In this document: positions 1 to 6,354 of the stretch, piece after piece
Layout of the letters: every line of letters starts with the position of its first letter
How positions within the stretch are numbered: position 1 is the stretch's first letter
NCBI GenBank assembly: GCA_003565575.1
Contig: PXBV01000324.1
Span: forward strand, 1 to 6,870
DNA length: 6,870 bases
From: Psychroflexus sp.
Lineage (GTDB): Bacteria > Bacteroidota > Bacteroidia > Flavobacteriales > Flavobacteriaceae
Direction: 5' to 3'
Notes under the pieces: generated by a model
The model's database searches: none
Seen by the model: only the letters and a program-made list of their open reading frames with translations
Told to the model about the DNA's origin: nothing
Program-made: the position numbers and the translations under genes

Positions 1-327
1 CTGTCTTTAATTGTCGTTTTTCTTTACGGAAGTTTAGTTTGGGGAACAATGCCTGGAGAACCAGGGATTTCTTGGGAAGGTCATCTTTCAGGTTTTGTGG
101 TTGGACTTTTGTTTAGTTTTATATGGAAATCAACCCACTTTTCTAGATTACCTATCTTGAACGCTCCAAAACCTTCAACAGAAAAAGAAGATGAATTTTT
201 AAAACAGTTTGATGAAGACGGCAATTTTAGACCTTTAGATCCAGAAGAGGAGGACGCAAATCAATTTACCCAAAACTCTACGCTAGATGATTTCACGTAT
301 TTTAATGATAGGAATAGAAACCAATAG
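1..327 (+). CDS. Rhomboid family intramembrane serine protease, C-terminal part (5' truncated by window edge)
   Basis: The frame is open from base 1 and ends in TAG at 325-327, giving 108 residues. The start codon and the GxSG nucleophile serine of this family lie upstream, outside the window. The visible part begins in a hydrophobic segment (window residues 1-16, probably the penultimate core helix). A motif ISWEGHLSGF follows, whose histidine (window residue 28, bases 82-84) matches the catalytic His of the rhomboid Ser-His dyad, and then a last membrane helix (about residues 28-46). The rest, about 60 residues, is a hydrophilic acidic tail rich in D, E and N, presumably on the cytoplasmic side. 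Rhomboids cleave membrane-spanning substrates inside the bilayer; the substrate here is unknown. The ATG at 49 is inside the conserved core and is not the true start. An inactive rhomboid is possible because the serine cannot be seen, although the retained His argues for an active enzyme. Confidence 0.85.
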   Translation: MSLIVVFLYGSLVWGTMPGEPGISWEGHLSGFVVGLLFSFIWKSTHFSRLPILNAPKPSTEKEDEFLKQFDEDGNFRPLDPEEEDANQFTQNSTLDDFTYFNDRNRNQ

Positions 328-360
328 GTGTTAAGGCTTTAGTCTCTGCCTTACGGTTTC
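317..360. terminator. Composite hairpin over the convergent stop codons (weak bidirectional terminator candidate)
   Basis: An outer inverted repeat GAAACC (317-322) / GGTTTC (355-360) encloses an inner one, TAAGGC (332-337) / GCCTTA (348-353). Both stop codons (325-327 plus, 331-333 minus) lie inside it. Being symmetric, it could fold in the transcripts from both sides and separate the two converging genes. Neither side has a U-tract, so intrinsic termination is doubtful; it may act only as an mRNA 3'-end stabiliser or be chance. Confidence 0.3.
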
Positions 361-1071
361 ATAAAGCACAACCCCACAAGCTACCGAAACGTTGAGGGAT
401 TCAATTTCTCCTAGCAAAGGAAGTTTTCCTTTTTGGTCTACCATTTTTAGGATACTTTGTTGGATGCCGTCCCCTTCGCCTCCCATAATTAGAGCAGTAG
501 GCTGGCTAAGGTTTAAGTCAAAAATGGAGTGTTCAGTTTTTTCAGTGACTGCAACCAACTGAATTCCAGAAGATTTTAAATAGAAAATGGCATCTTTAAG
601 ATGATCTACTTTACAGATGGAAATATTAAAAGCCGCTCCAGCAGATGTTTTGATGGTTTCGTTATTCACTTGTGCACTACCGTTTTTAGGGAGTATGACA
701 GCATCTACCCCTGTACATTCTGCAGTTCTTAAAATAGCTCCTAGGTTTCTCACGTCTGTAATCCCGTCTAGTAGTAGAAACAGTGGCGACTCTTTGCTGA
801 CTAATACAGCCTCTACAGTTGACTCGAAATCTTGATAAGCAATTTGAGAGGAAAATGCTACAACTCCTTGGTGATTCACATTTTCAAATTTTTTAAATTT
901 TTGAATAGGCACGTAAGAAACTTTTACAGTTTGTTGTTTAGCCAAGCCTTCAACTTCCTTCAGTTTGGGGTTGTCAGACCCTTTAAGCAAATTGATTTTT
1001 TCAATATCTTTATTTTGCTTCAAGGCTTCTAATACGCTGTGTATGCCATAAATAATGTGAGAATCTTCCAT
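331..1071 (-). CDS. rlmB: 23S rRNA (guanosine-2'-O-)-methyltransferase, RlmB/TrmH (SpoU) family
   Basis: This 246-residue protein has the length of E. coli RlmB (243) and the full SpoU/SPOUT layout. An N-terminal substrate-binding domain (about residues 5-77) starts with IYGIHSVLEAL. The trefoil-knot methyltransferase domain runs from about 96 to 244. Motif 1 is LDGITDVRNLGAILRTAE (101-118) with N109 and R115; motif 2 is IMGGEGDGI (195-203) with E199; motif 3 is ESLNVSVA (224-231). These residues bind S-adenosylmethionine and activate the ribose 2'-OH. In E. coli RlmB methylates G2251 in the P-loop of 23S rRNA, and the same role is likely here, though a tRNA-directed TrmH-type target cannot be excluded from sequence alone. 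The ATG at 1071 sits just before the conserved first strand and gives a family-typical N-terminus. The gene ends 3 bases from the convergent rhomboid stop. The barrel protein gene lies 94 bases upstream on the same strand. Confidence 0.93.
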   Translation of the reverse strand: MEDSHIIYGIHSVLEALKQNKDIEKINLLKGSDNPKLKEVEGLAKQQTVKVSYVPIQKFKKFENVNHQGVVAFSSQIAYQDFESTVEAVLVSKESPLFLLLDGITDVRNLGAILRTAECTGVDAVILPKNGSAQVNNETIKTSAGAAFNISICKVDHLKDAIFYLKSSGIQLVAVTEKTEHSIFDLNLSQPTALIMGGEGDGIQQSILKMVDQKGKLPLLGEIESLNVSVACGVVLYETVRQRLKP

Positions 1072-1093
1072 GAATTACAAGTTTTATAAGTTG

Positions 1094-1101
1094 CAAAATT
1101 A
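1094..1101 (-). promoter_or_regulatory. Possible Bacteroidota -7 element ahead of rlmB
   Basis: Read on the minus strand, the bases are TAATTTTG, a full match to the Bacteroidota -7 consensus TAnnTTTG. The box ends 22 nt before the rlmB ATG, which would give a leader of roughly 15 nt. No TTG/TTTG -33 element is present at the usual 17-23 nt upstream, so the promoter is only half supported. The alternative is read-through from the outer membrane protein gene 94 bases upstream. Confidence 0.35.
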
Positions 1102-1165
1102 GAGTAATAGTTTTGCTTATCCTATTATAAGCTTAGTATAATTAGGTTTCCAATTGGTTATCGCT

Positions 1166-2821
1166 TCAAAAAAATGAAGTAAAACTGATGTGGATTTTTG
1201 AATTTCCTAACCTTGTCTCTTCCGTTTCAGAGATGGAGTTTGCTAGAATTAATTTGAATATCCCGGCTTTAGACTGGAGGCCTAAGCCAACTCCATAGCC
1301 TAAGATATTTTCATTAATACCATCAAGCTTATTTTGATAATTGCCAATATCTAAAACCGAATTCGCAAATAGATTAGCGTCAAGTATATATCTGTATTCA
1401 GTTTGAAGCACGGCAAATCTGTTAGCAATCAAGACATTTTCTGCAAAACCTCTAATAGAATTTACACCACCAAATCTAAAAAGTTCATTATTCACATAAC
1501 TATCAGAAATTAAAATTTGACTTTTTAGATTTAAAAAAATCTTGTTCCTGGCATTTAAAACAAGCTGATGTTGTCCGTTGAGGTCTAGCTTGTACTGTTC
1601 TGATGCAATAAGTGCATCACGCTTACCTAATGAGACCTTTAAATTCAAAAAGCTGTCTTCATTAAATCCTTGCCTTGAGTTTAATTTTAAGTAATTAAAG
1701 CCTAAACTGTAAAAGGTAGAATTAAAGTCAACCACTTCATTGCTTAAGCTGTTGTTTTCATTCTCAAGATTGGTAGAGTTTGTAAATTCTACTCCTCCAG
1801 AAAAATTGATTTTCTCATTGAGTTGATAATTTATATCTAGAAGTTGTGAGCTATTAGAAAATAAAGAATCTCTTCTGAAAATCCTAAGTCCAGCTTCCAG
1901 GCTTATGGGTGATTTAAATAAAAAGGGGAGCCTGGCTTTTCCTTCAAAAGTTTGTTGACCTATACCGTCATTTTTGTAAATAACGCTGAGTCTTTCACCA
2001 AAATTCAAGTTGTTAAGCAGGACCATATTAAAATAACCATTAAGCTGAAAACCGCTTTCTTCGGTATTACCAAAACCTAAAAACCCGTCAAAACTGTTGG
2101 CGTTTATTTTTTCTAAGTATAGAAACAGTTCTGTAGAATCTTTTTTGAATAATACTTCAGTTGGTTTTGTAATGCTTATAAATGGAATATTGCCGAGTTG
2201 CTCTGTTTTTTGCTGAACTTGTTCCTCAACAAACATATCTCCTAATTTTAAGTTAGAAAATCTACGGATAAAAGTTGGCGAGAGCTCTGTGTATCCCCTT
2301 GTATGTAATTTATCTATAGTTCTTTTAAGGCCCGTTTCAAGGTTTAATGTAGCTTTAATTTGATGCTCATCTGTAGTGGAAATATCACTTAAATAGGCTT
2401 TGCCAAAACTAGAGCCTTGGCGTCTAAGATTCTCAATAACCGATGTCAAAAAACGTTCTACATCCTTATAATCGATTATAAATTTGTTATCAGATACTTG
2501 TATAGATTTTGGAAGATAAGAAGCGTGTTCTTCTGCTATAGAAATTTGCACAGTCTCTATGTTTTGATGTAAACGTAGAGTTGCAATAAGCGCATTTTCT
2601 TTATAAGTAGTTTCTAAGTTCAAAAAAGGATAAGAAGTTTTTTTTAAGCTATCCACTTTAGAATTCATCAAACGTTCTGCGTCATCAAAAGATTGGGTTT
2701 TGAATTTATTTTTTGTAGAACTGGAATCTGAAATGAATTCTAAATGTAAGGAAACATTCTGTGAGAAGAGCATTTGACCAATACTTAATGCTAAGGCCAC
2801 TAAACTATATTTTCCAAACAT
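1166..2821 (-). CDS. Outer membrane protein of the Omp85 (BamA/TamA-like) superfamily with POTRA-like region
   Basis: The 551-residue product starts with a signal peptide (residues 1-20: K4, a hydrophobic stretch, a probable cut near S20-Q21) and has no lipobox cysteine. Residues about 85-165 and 168-238 look like POTRA-type modules; the second is clearest, with TIDKLHTRGYTELS, a GD turn (194-195) and a closing strand ELFLYLEK. From about 242 to the end, alternating aromatic and polar strands suggest a beta-barrel of about 310 residues. The motif RFGGVNSIRGF (449-459) matches the conserved (V/I)RG(F/Y) loop-6 signature of Omp85 proteins, and the chain ends in phenylalanine, as barrel proteins recognised by BAM usually do. 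BamA itself has more POTRA domains and is about 800 residues, so this is a smaller paralogue. It could help insert or secrete proteins, as in TamA or TpsB/FhaC systems, but no partner is visible in the window. The ATG at 2821 is the only start that preserves the signal peptide. Confidence 0.82.
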   Translation of the reverse strand: MFGKYSLVALALSIGQMLFSQNVSLHLEFISDSSSTKNKFKTQSFDDAERLMNSKVDSLKKTSYPFLNLETTYKENALIATLRLHQNIETVQISIAEEHASYLPKSIQVSDNKFIIDYKDVERFLTSVIENLRRQGSSFGKAYLSDISTTDEHQIKATLNLETGLKRTIDKLHTRGYTELSPTFIRRFSNLKLGDMFVEEQVQQKTEQLGNIPFISITKPTEVLFKKDSTELFLYLEKINANSFDGFLGFGNTEESGFQLNGYFNMVLLNNLNFGERLSVIYKNDGIGQQTFEGKARLPFLFKSPISLEAGLRIFRRDSLFSNSSQLLDINYQLNEKINFSGGVEFTNSTNLENENNSLSNEVVDFNSTFYSLGFNYLKLNSRQGFNEDSFLNLKVSLGKRDALIASEQYKLDLNGQHQLVLNARNKIFLNLKSQILISDSYVNNELFRFGGVNSIRGFAENVLIANRFAVLQTEYRYILDANLFANSVLDIGNYQNKLDGINENILGYGVGLGLQSKAGIFKLILANSISETEETRLGNSKIHISFTSFF

Positions 2822-2851
2822 AAAAAAGGTGTCGTCTATATTTATAAGGCC

Positions 2852-2910
2852 AGCTTAAAGCTTTCAACGGATGAAATTCTACAATATTGTAAGCCGTTAA
2901 CAATCAAGCT
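2852..2910. promoter_or_regulatory. Nested palindromes in the divergent intergenic region (operator candidate)
   Basis: The 219-bp gap between the divergent barrel-protein gene and rpsL contains a perfect 12-bp palindrome TACAATATTGTA (2880-2891). It is flanked by AACGG (2866-2870) and CCGTT (2894-2898), and further out by AGCTT (2859-2863) and AAGCT (2906-2910). A separate small inverted repeat AGCTT-A-AAGCT sits at 2852-2862. The main palindrome overlaps a poor minus-strand promoter-like match (TTG at 2903-2901, 19 nt, TAGAATTT at 2881-2874) for the outer membrane protein gene. A dimeric regulator site is therefore possible, but no regulator gene is nearby. AT-rich DNA yields short palindromes by chance. 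Confidence 0.3.
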
Positions 2911-2963
2911 AAGGTTCTTATCTATAATATTTTTGTTAGCTTCTGAAAATTAATCAATTAAAA

Positions 2964-2994
2964 TTTGTTATTTAAATTTATATATCTACATTTG
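2964..2994 (+). promoter_or_regulatory. Bacteroidota-type promoter of the rpsL (str-S10) operon
   Basis: TTTG at 2964-2967 and TACATTTG at 2987-2994 are separated by 19 nt. This fits the primary sigma factor consensus of Bacteroidota (TTG/TTTG, 17-23 nt, TAnnTTTG) at every defined position. Transcription should begin near 2999-3001, leaving a leader of about 40 nt before the rpsL ATG at 3041. That leader is A/T-rich with no Shine-Dalgarno sequence, as expected for highly expressed genes in this phylum. Confidence 0.8.
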
Positions 2995-3040
2995 CAAACC
3001 TTAAAAATAATAGATTTTTTAAAACAATTCAAGTAAAACT

Positions 3041-3415
3041 ATGCCAACAATTTCACAGTTAGTAAGAAAAGGAAGACGCAAGATCACTAAGAAGAGCAAA
3101 TCGGCGGCTTTAGATTCTTGTCCTCAAAGACGTGGAGTTTGTACGCGAGTTTACACCACTACCCCAAAGAAGCCTAACTCAGCAATGCGTAAAGTAGCGC
3201 GTGTAAGGTTAACTAATGGTAAGGAAGTAAACGCTTACATTCCAGGTGAAGGACACAATCTACAAGAGCATTCGATAGTATTAGTAAGAGGCGGGAGAGT
3301 TAAAGATTTGCCTGGTGTAAGGTATCATATTGTTCGTGGTGCTTTAGATACAGCAGGAGTAGAAGGTCGCTTGCAGCGGAGATCCAAGTATGGAGCTAAA
3401 AGACCTAAAAAATAA
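3041..3415 (+). CDS. rpsL: 30S ribosomal protein S12
   Basis: The 124-residue protein has the same length and numbering as E. coli S12. Conserved blocks are CPQRRGVCTRVYTTTPKKPNSA (27-48), GEGHNLQEHS (69-78) and RGGRVKDLPGVRYHIVRGALD (83-103), with the basic tail SKYGAKRPKK. S12 sits at the decoding centre and helps control accuracy. K43 and K88 (K42/K87 without the initiator Met) are the residues changed in streptomycin-resistant mutants; both are wild type here, so no S12-based resistance is predicted. D89 is the residue that RimO methylthiolates in E. coli. The start at 3041 matches the universal N-terminus. It is the first gene of the operon, about 46 nt downstream of a strong promoter, and rpsG follows after 19 nt. 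Confidence 0.99.
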   Translation: MPTISQLVRKGRRKITKKSKSAALDSCPQRRGVCTRVYTTTPKKPNSAMRKVARVRLTNGKEVNAYIPGEGHNLQEHSIVLVRGGRVKDLPGVRYHIVRGALDTAGVEGRLQRRSKYGAKRPKK

Positions 3416-3434
3416 TTAGAGTTAAAGTAAAGAC

Positions 3435-3911
3435 ATGAGAAAAAGACAGGCAAAAAAACGTCCAATACTTCCAGATCCAAAGTTTAATGACCAACTTGTT
3501 ACAAGGTTCGTCAATATGATGATGTGGGATGGAAAGAAATCAATCGCTTTCAAGATTTTTTATGATGCTATGGACATTATAGAAGAAAAAAAGCAAGATG
3601 ATGAGAAAACAGCATTAGAAATCTGGAAAGAAGGTTTATCTAATGTGATGCCTCACGTTGAAGTTAGAAGTAGACGAGTAGGAGGGGCTACATTTCAAAT
3701 TCCTTCTCAAATTCGTCCAGATAGAAAAATATCAATTGCAATGAAGTGGTTGATCAGCTTTTCTAGAAAAAGAAACGAAAAAACAATGGCTGCTAAATTA
3801 GCTGCAGAATCTATGGCTGCTGCTAAGGAAGAAGGTGCAGCTGTTAAGAAAAGAATAGATACGCACAAGATGGCAGAAGCCAACAAAGCATTTTCACATT
3901 TTAGATTCTAA
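3435..3911 (+). CDS. rpsG: 30S ribosomal protein S7
   Basis: The 158-residue product is close to the usual S7 length (about 156). It begins with the basic arm MRKRQAKKRPILPDPKF and carries the signature block MPHVEVRSRRVGGATFQIP (72-90) and the C-terminal HKMAEANKAFSHFRF (144-158). S7 nucleates assembly of the 30S head by binding the 3' major domain of 16S rRNA and contacts the E-site tRNA. The gene starts 19 nt after rpsL, with AAAG-rich bases but no Shine-Dalgarno motif ahead of the ATG. In E. coli, S7 represses its own operon through a structured rpsL-rpsG spacer of about 100 nt. The 19-nt spacer here is too short for that site, so any S7 feedback must use another element. Confidence 0.99.
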   Translation: MRKRQAKKRPILPDPKFNDQLVTRFVNMMMWDGKKSIAFKIFYDAMDIIEEKKQDDEKTALEIWKEGLSNVMPHVEVRSRRVGGATFQIPSQIRPDRKISIAMKWLISFSRKRNEKTMAAKLAAESMAAAKEEGAAVKKRIDTHKMAEANKAFSHFRF

Positions 3912-3914
3912 ACC

Positions 3915-6023
3915 ATGGCACAAAGAGATTTAAAATACACTAGAAATATAGGAATTGCAGCTCATATTGATGCGGGTAAGACCACTACAACCGAGCGTAT
4001 TCTTTATTATACTGGTATTAGTCACAAAATAGGAGAAGTTCATGATGGCGCAGCCACTATGGACTGGATGGAGCAAGAGCAAGAAAGAGGTATTACCATT
4101 ACTTCTGCTGCAACACATTGTACTTGGCCTTATAGAGATCATGAATATATTGTGAACATTATTGATACTCCAGGACACGTTGACTTTACAGTTGAGGTAG
4201 AGCGTTCTTTAAGAGTTCTTGATGGTGTGGTTGCCTTGTTTAGTGCAGTTGACGGTGTTGAGCCTCAATCTGAAACCGTTTGGAGACAAGCAGATAAATA
4301 TAAAGTTCCTCGTCTTGGTTTTGTAAACAAAATGGATAGACAAGGTGCTAATTTTTTCAATGTTTGTAACCAAGTAAGAGAAATGTTGGGTGGAAACCCA
4401 GTCCCTCTTCAGGTGCCTATTGGTGATGAAATTGACTTCAAAGGTGTTGTGGATTTGATTTCTAAAAAAGCAATCATCTGGAATGAAGAAGATATGGGAA
4501 TGACGTATGAAGAAATTGATATTCCTGCAGAACTTGAAGAAGAAGTACAAAAATATAGAGCAGAGCTCGTAGAAGCTGTTGCTGAATATGATGAAGAACT
4601 AATGGAAAAATTCTTCGAAGACGAAGACTCCATTACAGAAGATGAAATCATTGCTGCTTTGCGTGCTGCAACTATTGATATGTCTATCATACCAATGATG
4701 TGTGGTTCTGCATTCAAGAATAAAGGAGTTCAAGCAATGCTTGATGCCGTTATGAGATATTTGCCGTCACCAGTAGATGTTGAGGCGATTGAAGGTGAAA
4801 ACCCACAGACTGGAAAAGTTGAAACAAGAAAGCCTCACGTAGATTCCCCTTTTTCTGCTTTAGCATTCAAAATTGCCACAGATCCATTCGTTGGTCGTTT
4901 AGCATTCTTTAGATCTTACTCTGGTAGGCTAGAAGCAGGTTCTTATGTGTTGAATAACCGTTCTGGAAAAAAAGAACGCATCTCTAGAATGTATCAAATG
5001 CATTCCAATAAACAAGAGCCTATTGATTTTATAGAAGCTGGAGATATTGGTGCTGCCGTTGGTTTTAAAGACATTAAAACCGGAGATACACTTACAGATT
5101 TAGACCACCCTATCGTTTTAGAATCTATGACTTTTCCAGAGCCAGTTATCGGTATAGCTGTAGAACCTAAAACTAAAGCTGATGTTGAGAAATTAGGTGT
5201 TGCTTTGGGTAAATTGGCTGAAGAAGATCCTACTTTCCAAGTGAAAACTGATGAAGCTTCTGGTCAAACCATTATTTCTGGAATGGGTGAGTTGCACATT
5301 GAAATCTTAGTAGATCGTTTAAAACGTGAATTTAAGGTAGAAGTAAATGAAGGAGAACCACAAGTTGAATACAAAGAAGCAGTAACACGAGCTGCAGATC
5401 ATAGAGAAGTTTATAAAAAACAATCTGGAGGTAGAGGTAAGTTTGCTGATATAGTTTTTGAAATGGGACCAGTTGATGATGACTTTGAAGGTCCTGGATT
5501 ACAATTTGTTGATCAAATTAAAGGAGGTAGAGTTCCAAAAGAATTTATACCATCTGTTGAAAAAGGTTTCCAAGAAGCCATGAAAAATGGACCTTTAGCT
5601 GGATTTAGAATGGATACTTTAAAAGTGACTTTAAAAGATGGTTCTTTCCACCCTGTGGATTCAGATCAATTATCTTTTGAGCTTGCTGCTAAAATGGGTT
5701 TCAAATCTGCCGCCAAAAGTGCTGGTGCAATTGTACTTGAACCAATAATGAAAGTTGAAGTTGTTACTCCAGAAGAAAATATGGGTGACATCGTAGGAGA
5801 TTTAAACAGAAGAAGAGGCCAGGTCAATAATATGTCTGATCGTTCTGGAGCTAAGGTTATCAAAGCTGATGTTCCGCTTTCTGAAATGTTTGGTTATGTT
5901 ACTACTCTTAGGACTTTGTCCTCTGGTAGAGCAACTTCTACAATGGAATTTTTAAGATTTGAAGAAACGCCTGCAAGTATTTCTGAAAAGGTAATCAAGA
6001 GTGCTAAAGGTTTAAACGAATAA
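3915..6023 (+). CDS. fusA: Translation elongation factor G
   Basis: The 702-residue GTPase (E. coli EF-G has 704) moves tRNAs and mRNA through the ribosome after each peptide bond and, with RRF, splits ribosomes for recycling. The G domain is intact: P-loop AHIDAGKT (16-23), switch I RGITI (58-62), DTPGH (84-88) with the GTPase-activating H88, NKMD (138-141) and GSA (264-266), with the G' insert between about 160 and 255. Domains II to V follow (II about 300-400, III 405-480, IV 480-605, V to the end). The domain IV tip loop has FHPVDSD (578-584), with H579 matching the E. coli tip histidine, and SGGRGK lies at 504-509. The complete catalytic set identifies the housekeeping EF-G rather than the GTPase-deficient EF-G2 paralogue known in Bacteroides. 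It starts 3 nt after the rpsG stop, implying translational coupling. No tuf follows it. Confidence 0.99.
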   Translation: MAQRDLKYTRNIGIAAHIDAGKTTTTERILYYTGISHKIGEVHDGAATMDWMEQEQERGITITSAATHCTWPYRDHEYIVNIIDTPGHVDFTVEVERSLRVLDGVVALFSAVDGVEPQSETVWRQADKYKVPRLGFVNKMDRQGANFFNVCNQVREMLGGNPVPLQVPIGDEIDFKGVVDLISKKAIIWNEEDMGMTYEEIDIPAELEEEVQKYRAELVEAVAEYDEELMEKFFEDEDSITEDEIIAALRAATIDMSIIPMMCGSAFKNKGVQAMLDAVMRYLPSPVDVEAIEGENPQTGKVETRKPHVDSPFSALAFKIATDPFVGRLAFFRSYSGRLEAGSYVLNNRSGKKERISRMYQMHSNKQEPIDFIEAGDIGAAVGFKDIKTGDTLTDLDHPIVLESMTFPEPVIGIAVEPKTKADVEKLGVALGKLAEEDPTFQVKTDEASGQTIISGMGELHIEILVDRLKREFKVEVNEGEPQVEYKEAVTRAADHREVYKKQSGGRGKFADIVFEMGPVDDDFEGPGLQFVDQIKGGRVPKEFIPSVEKGFQEAMKNGPLAGFRMDTLKVTLKDGSFHPVDSDQLSFELAAKMGFKSAAKSAGAIVLEPIMKVEVVTPEENMGDIVGDLNRRRGQVNNMSDRSGAKVIKADVPLSEMFGYVTTLRTLSSGRATSTMEFLRFEETPASISEKVIKSAKGLNE

Positions 6024-6035
6024 TTAGAACTTATC

Positions 6036-6341
6036 ATGAGTCAAAAAATAAGAATTAAACTAAAATCATACGACTATAATTTGGTAGATAAGTCTGCTGA
6101 AAAAATAGTTAAAACTGTAAAGACTACAGGTGCAGTGGTAACTGGCCCTATTCCATTACCAACAAAGCGTAAAATATTTACAGTTTTAAGATCTCCTCAC
6201 GTCAATAAAAAAGCTAGAGAGCAATTCCAATTAGATTCTTTTAAAAGGCTATTGGATATCTATAGTTCTTCATCTAAAACTATTGATGCTTTGATGAAGC
6301 TAGAGTTGCCAAGCGGAGTAGAAGTAGAGATAAAAGTTTAA
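6036..6341 (+). CDS. rpsJ: 30S ribosomal protein S10 / NusE
   Basis: The 101-residue protein matches the S10 length (about 103) and signature. It opens with IRIKLKSYDYNLVD (5-18) and has the block GPIPLPTKRKIFTVLRSPHVNKK (37-59) and the closing strand SGVEVEIKV. S10 lies in the 30S head; its long loop (about 46-67) inserts into the head. Free S10, as NusE, pairs with NusB in antitermination on rRNA operons and contacts NusG to couple transcription with translation. The gene starts 12 nt after fusA, so it is transcribed with the str genes, whereas in E. coli it heads its own operon behind a leader. It is followed by an unusual 177-nt gap before rplC that contains a terminator. Confidence 0.99.
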   Translation: MSQKIRIKLKSYDYNLVDKSAEKIVKTVKTTGAVVTGPIPLPTKRKIFTVLRSPHVNKKAREQFQLDSFKRLLDIYSSSSKTIDALMKLELPSGVEVEIKV

Positions 6342-6354
6342 TACTCTATCATTA

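Noticed and set aside
49..327. Treating the ATG at 49 as the start of a complete 92-residue protein.
   Set aside because: The frame is open to base 1 with matching hydrophobic rhomboid-type sequence upstream, so this is an internal Met of a truncated gene.
1115..1132. Inverted repeat GCTTAT/ATAAGC between rlmB and the outer membrane protein gene, considered as a terminator.
   Set aside because: The stem is only 6 AT-rich base pairs, and on the minus strand, where the transcript runs, it is followed by AAAAC rather than a U-tract.
1164..1179. CTTCA-A6-TGAAG hairpin at the 3' end of the outer membrane protein gene.
   Set aside because: The stem is 5 bp, lies over the stop codon and has no adjacent T-run in the direction of transcription.
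3041..3415. Possible streptomycin-resistance allele in rpsL.
   Set aside because: K43, K88 and the surrounding residues are the wild-type, sensitive ones.
3930..4717. Several open frames of about 80-113 codons on the minus strand within fusA, and similar plus-strand frames within rlmB (617-1032).
   Set aside because: They lie antisense to well-conserved genes, have low-complexity or Cys/Ser-rich products, and resemble no family; they are shadows of the real coding frames.
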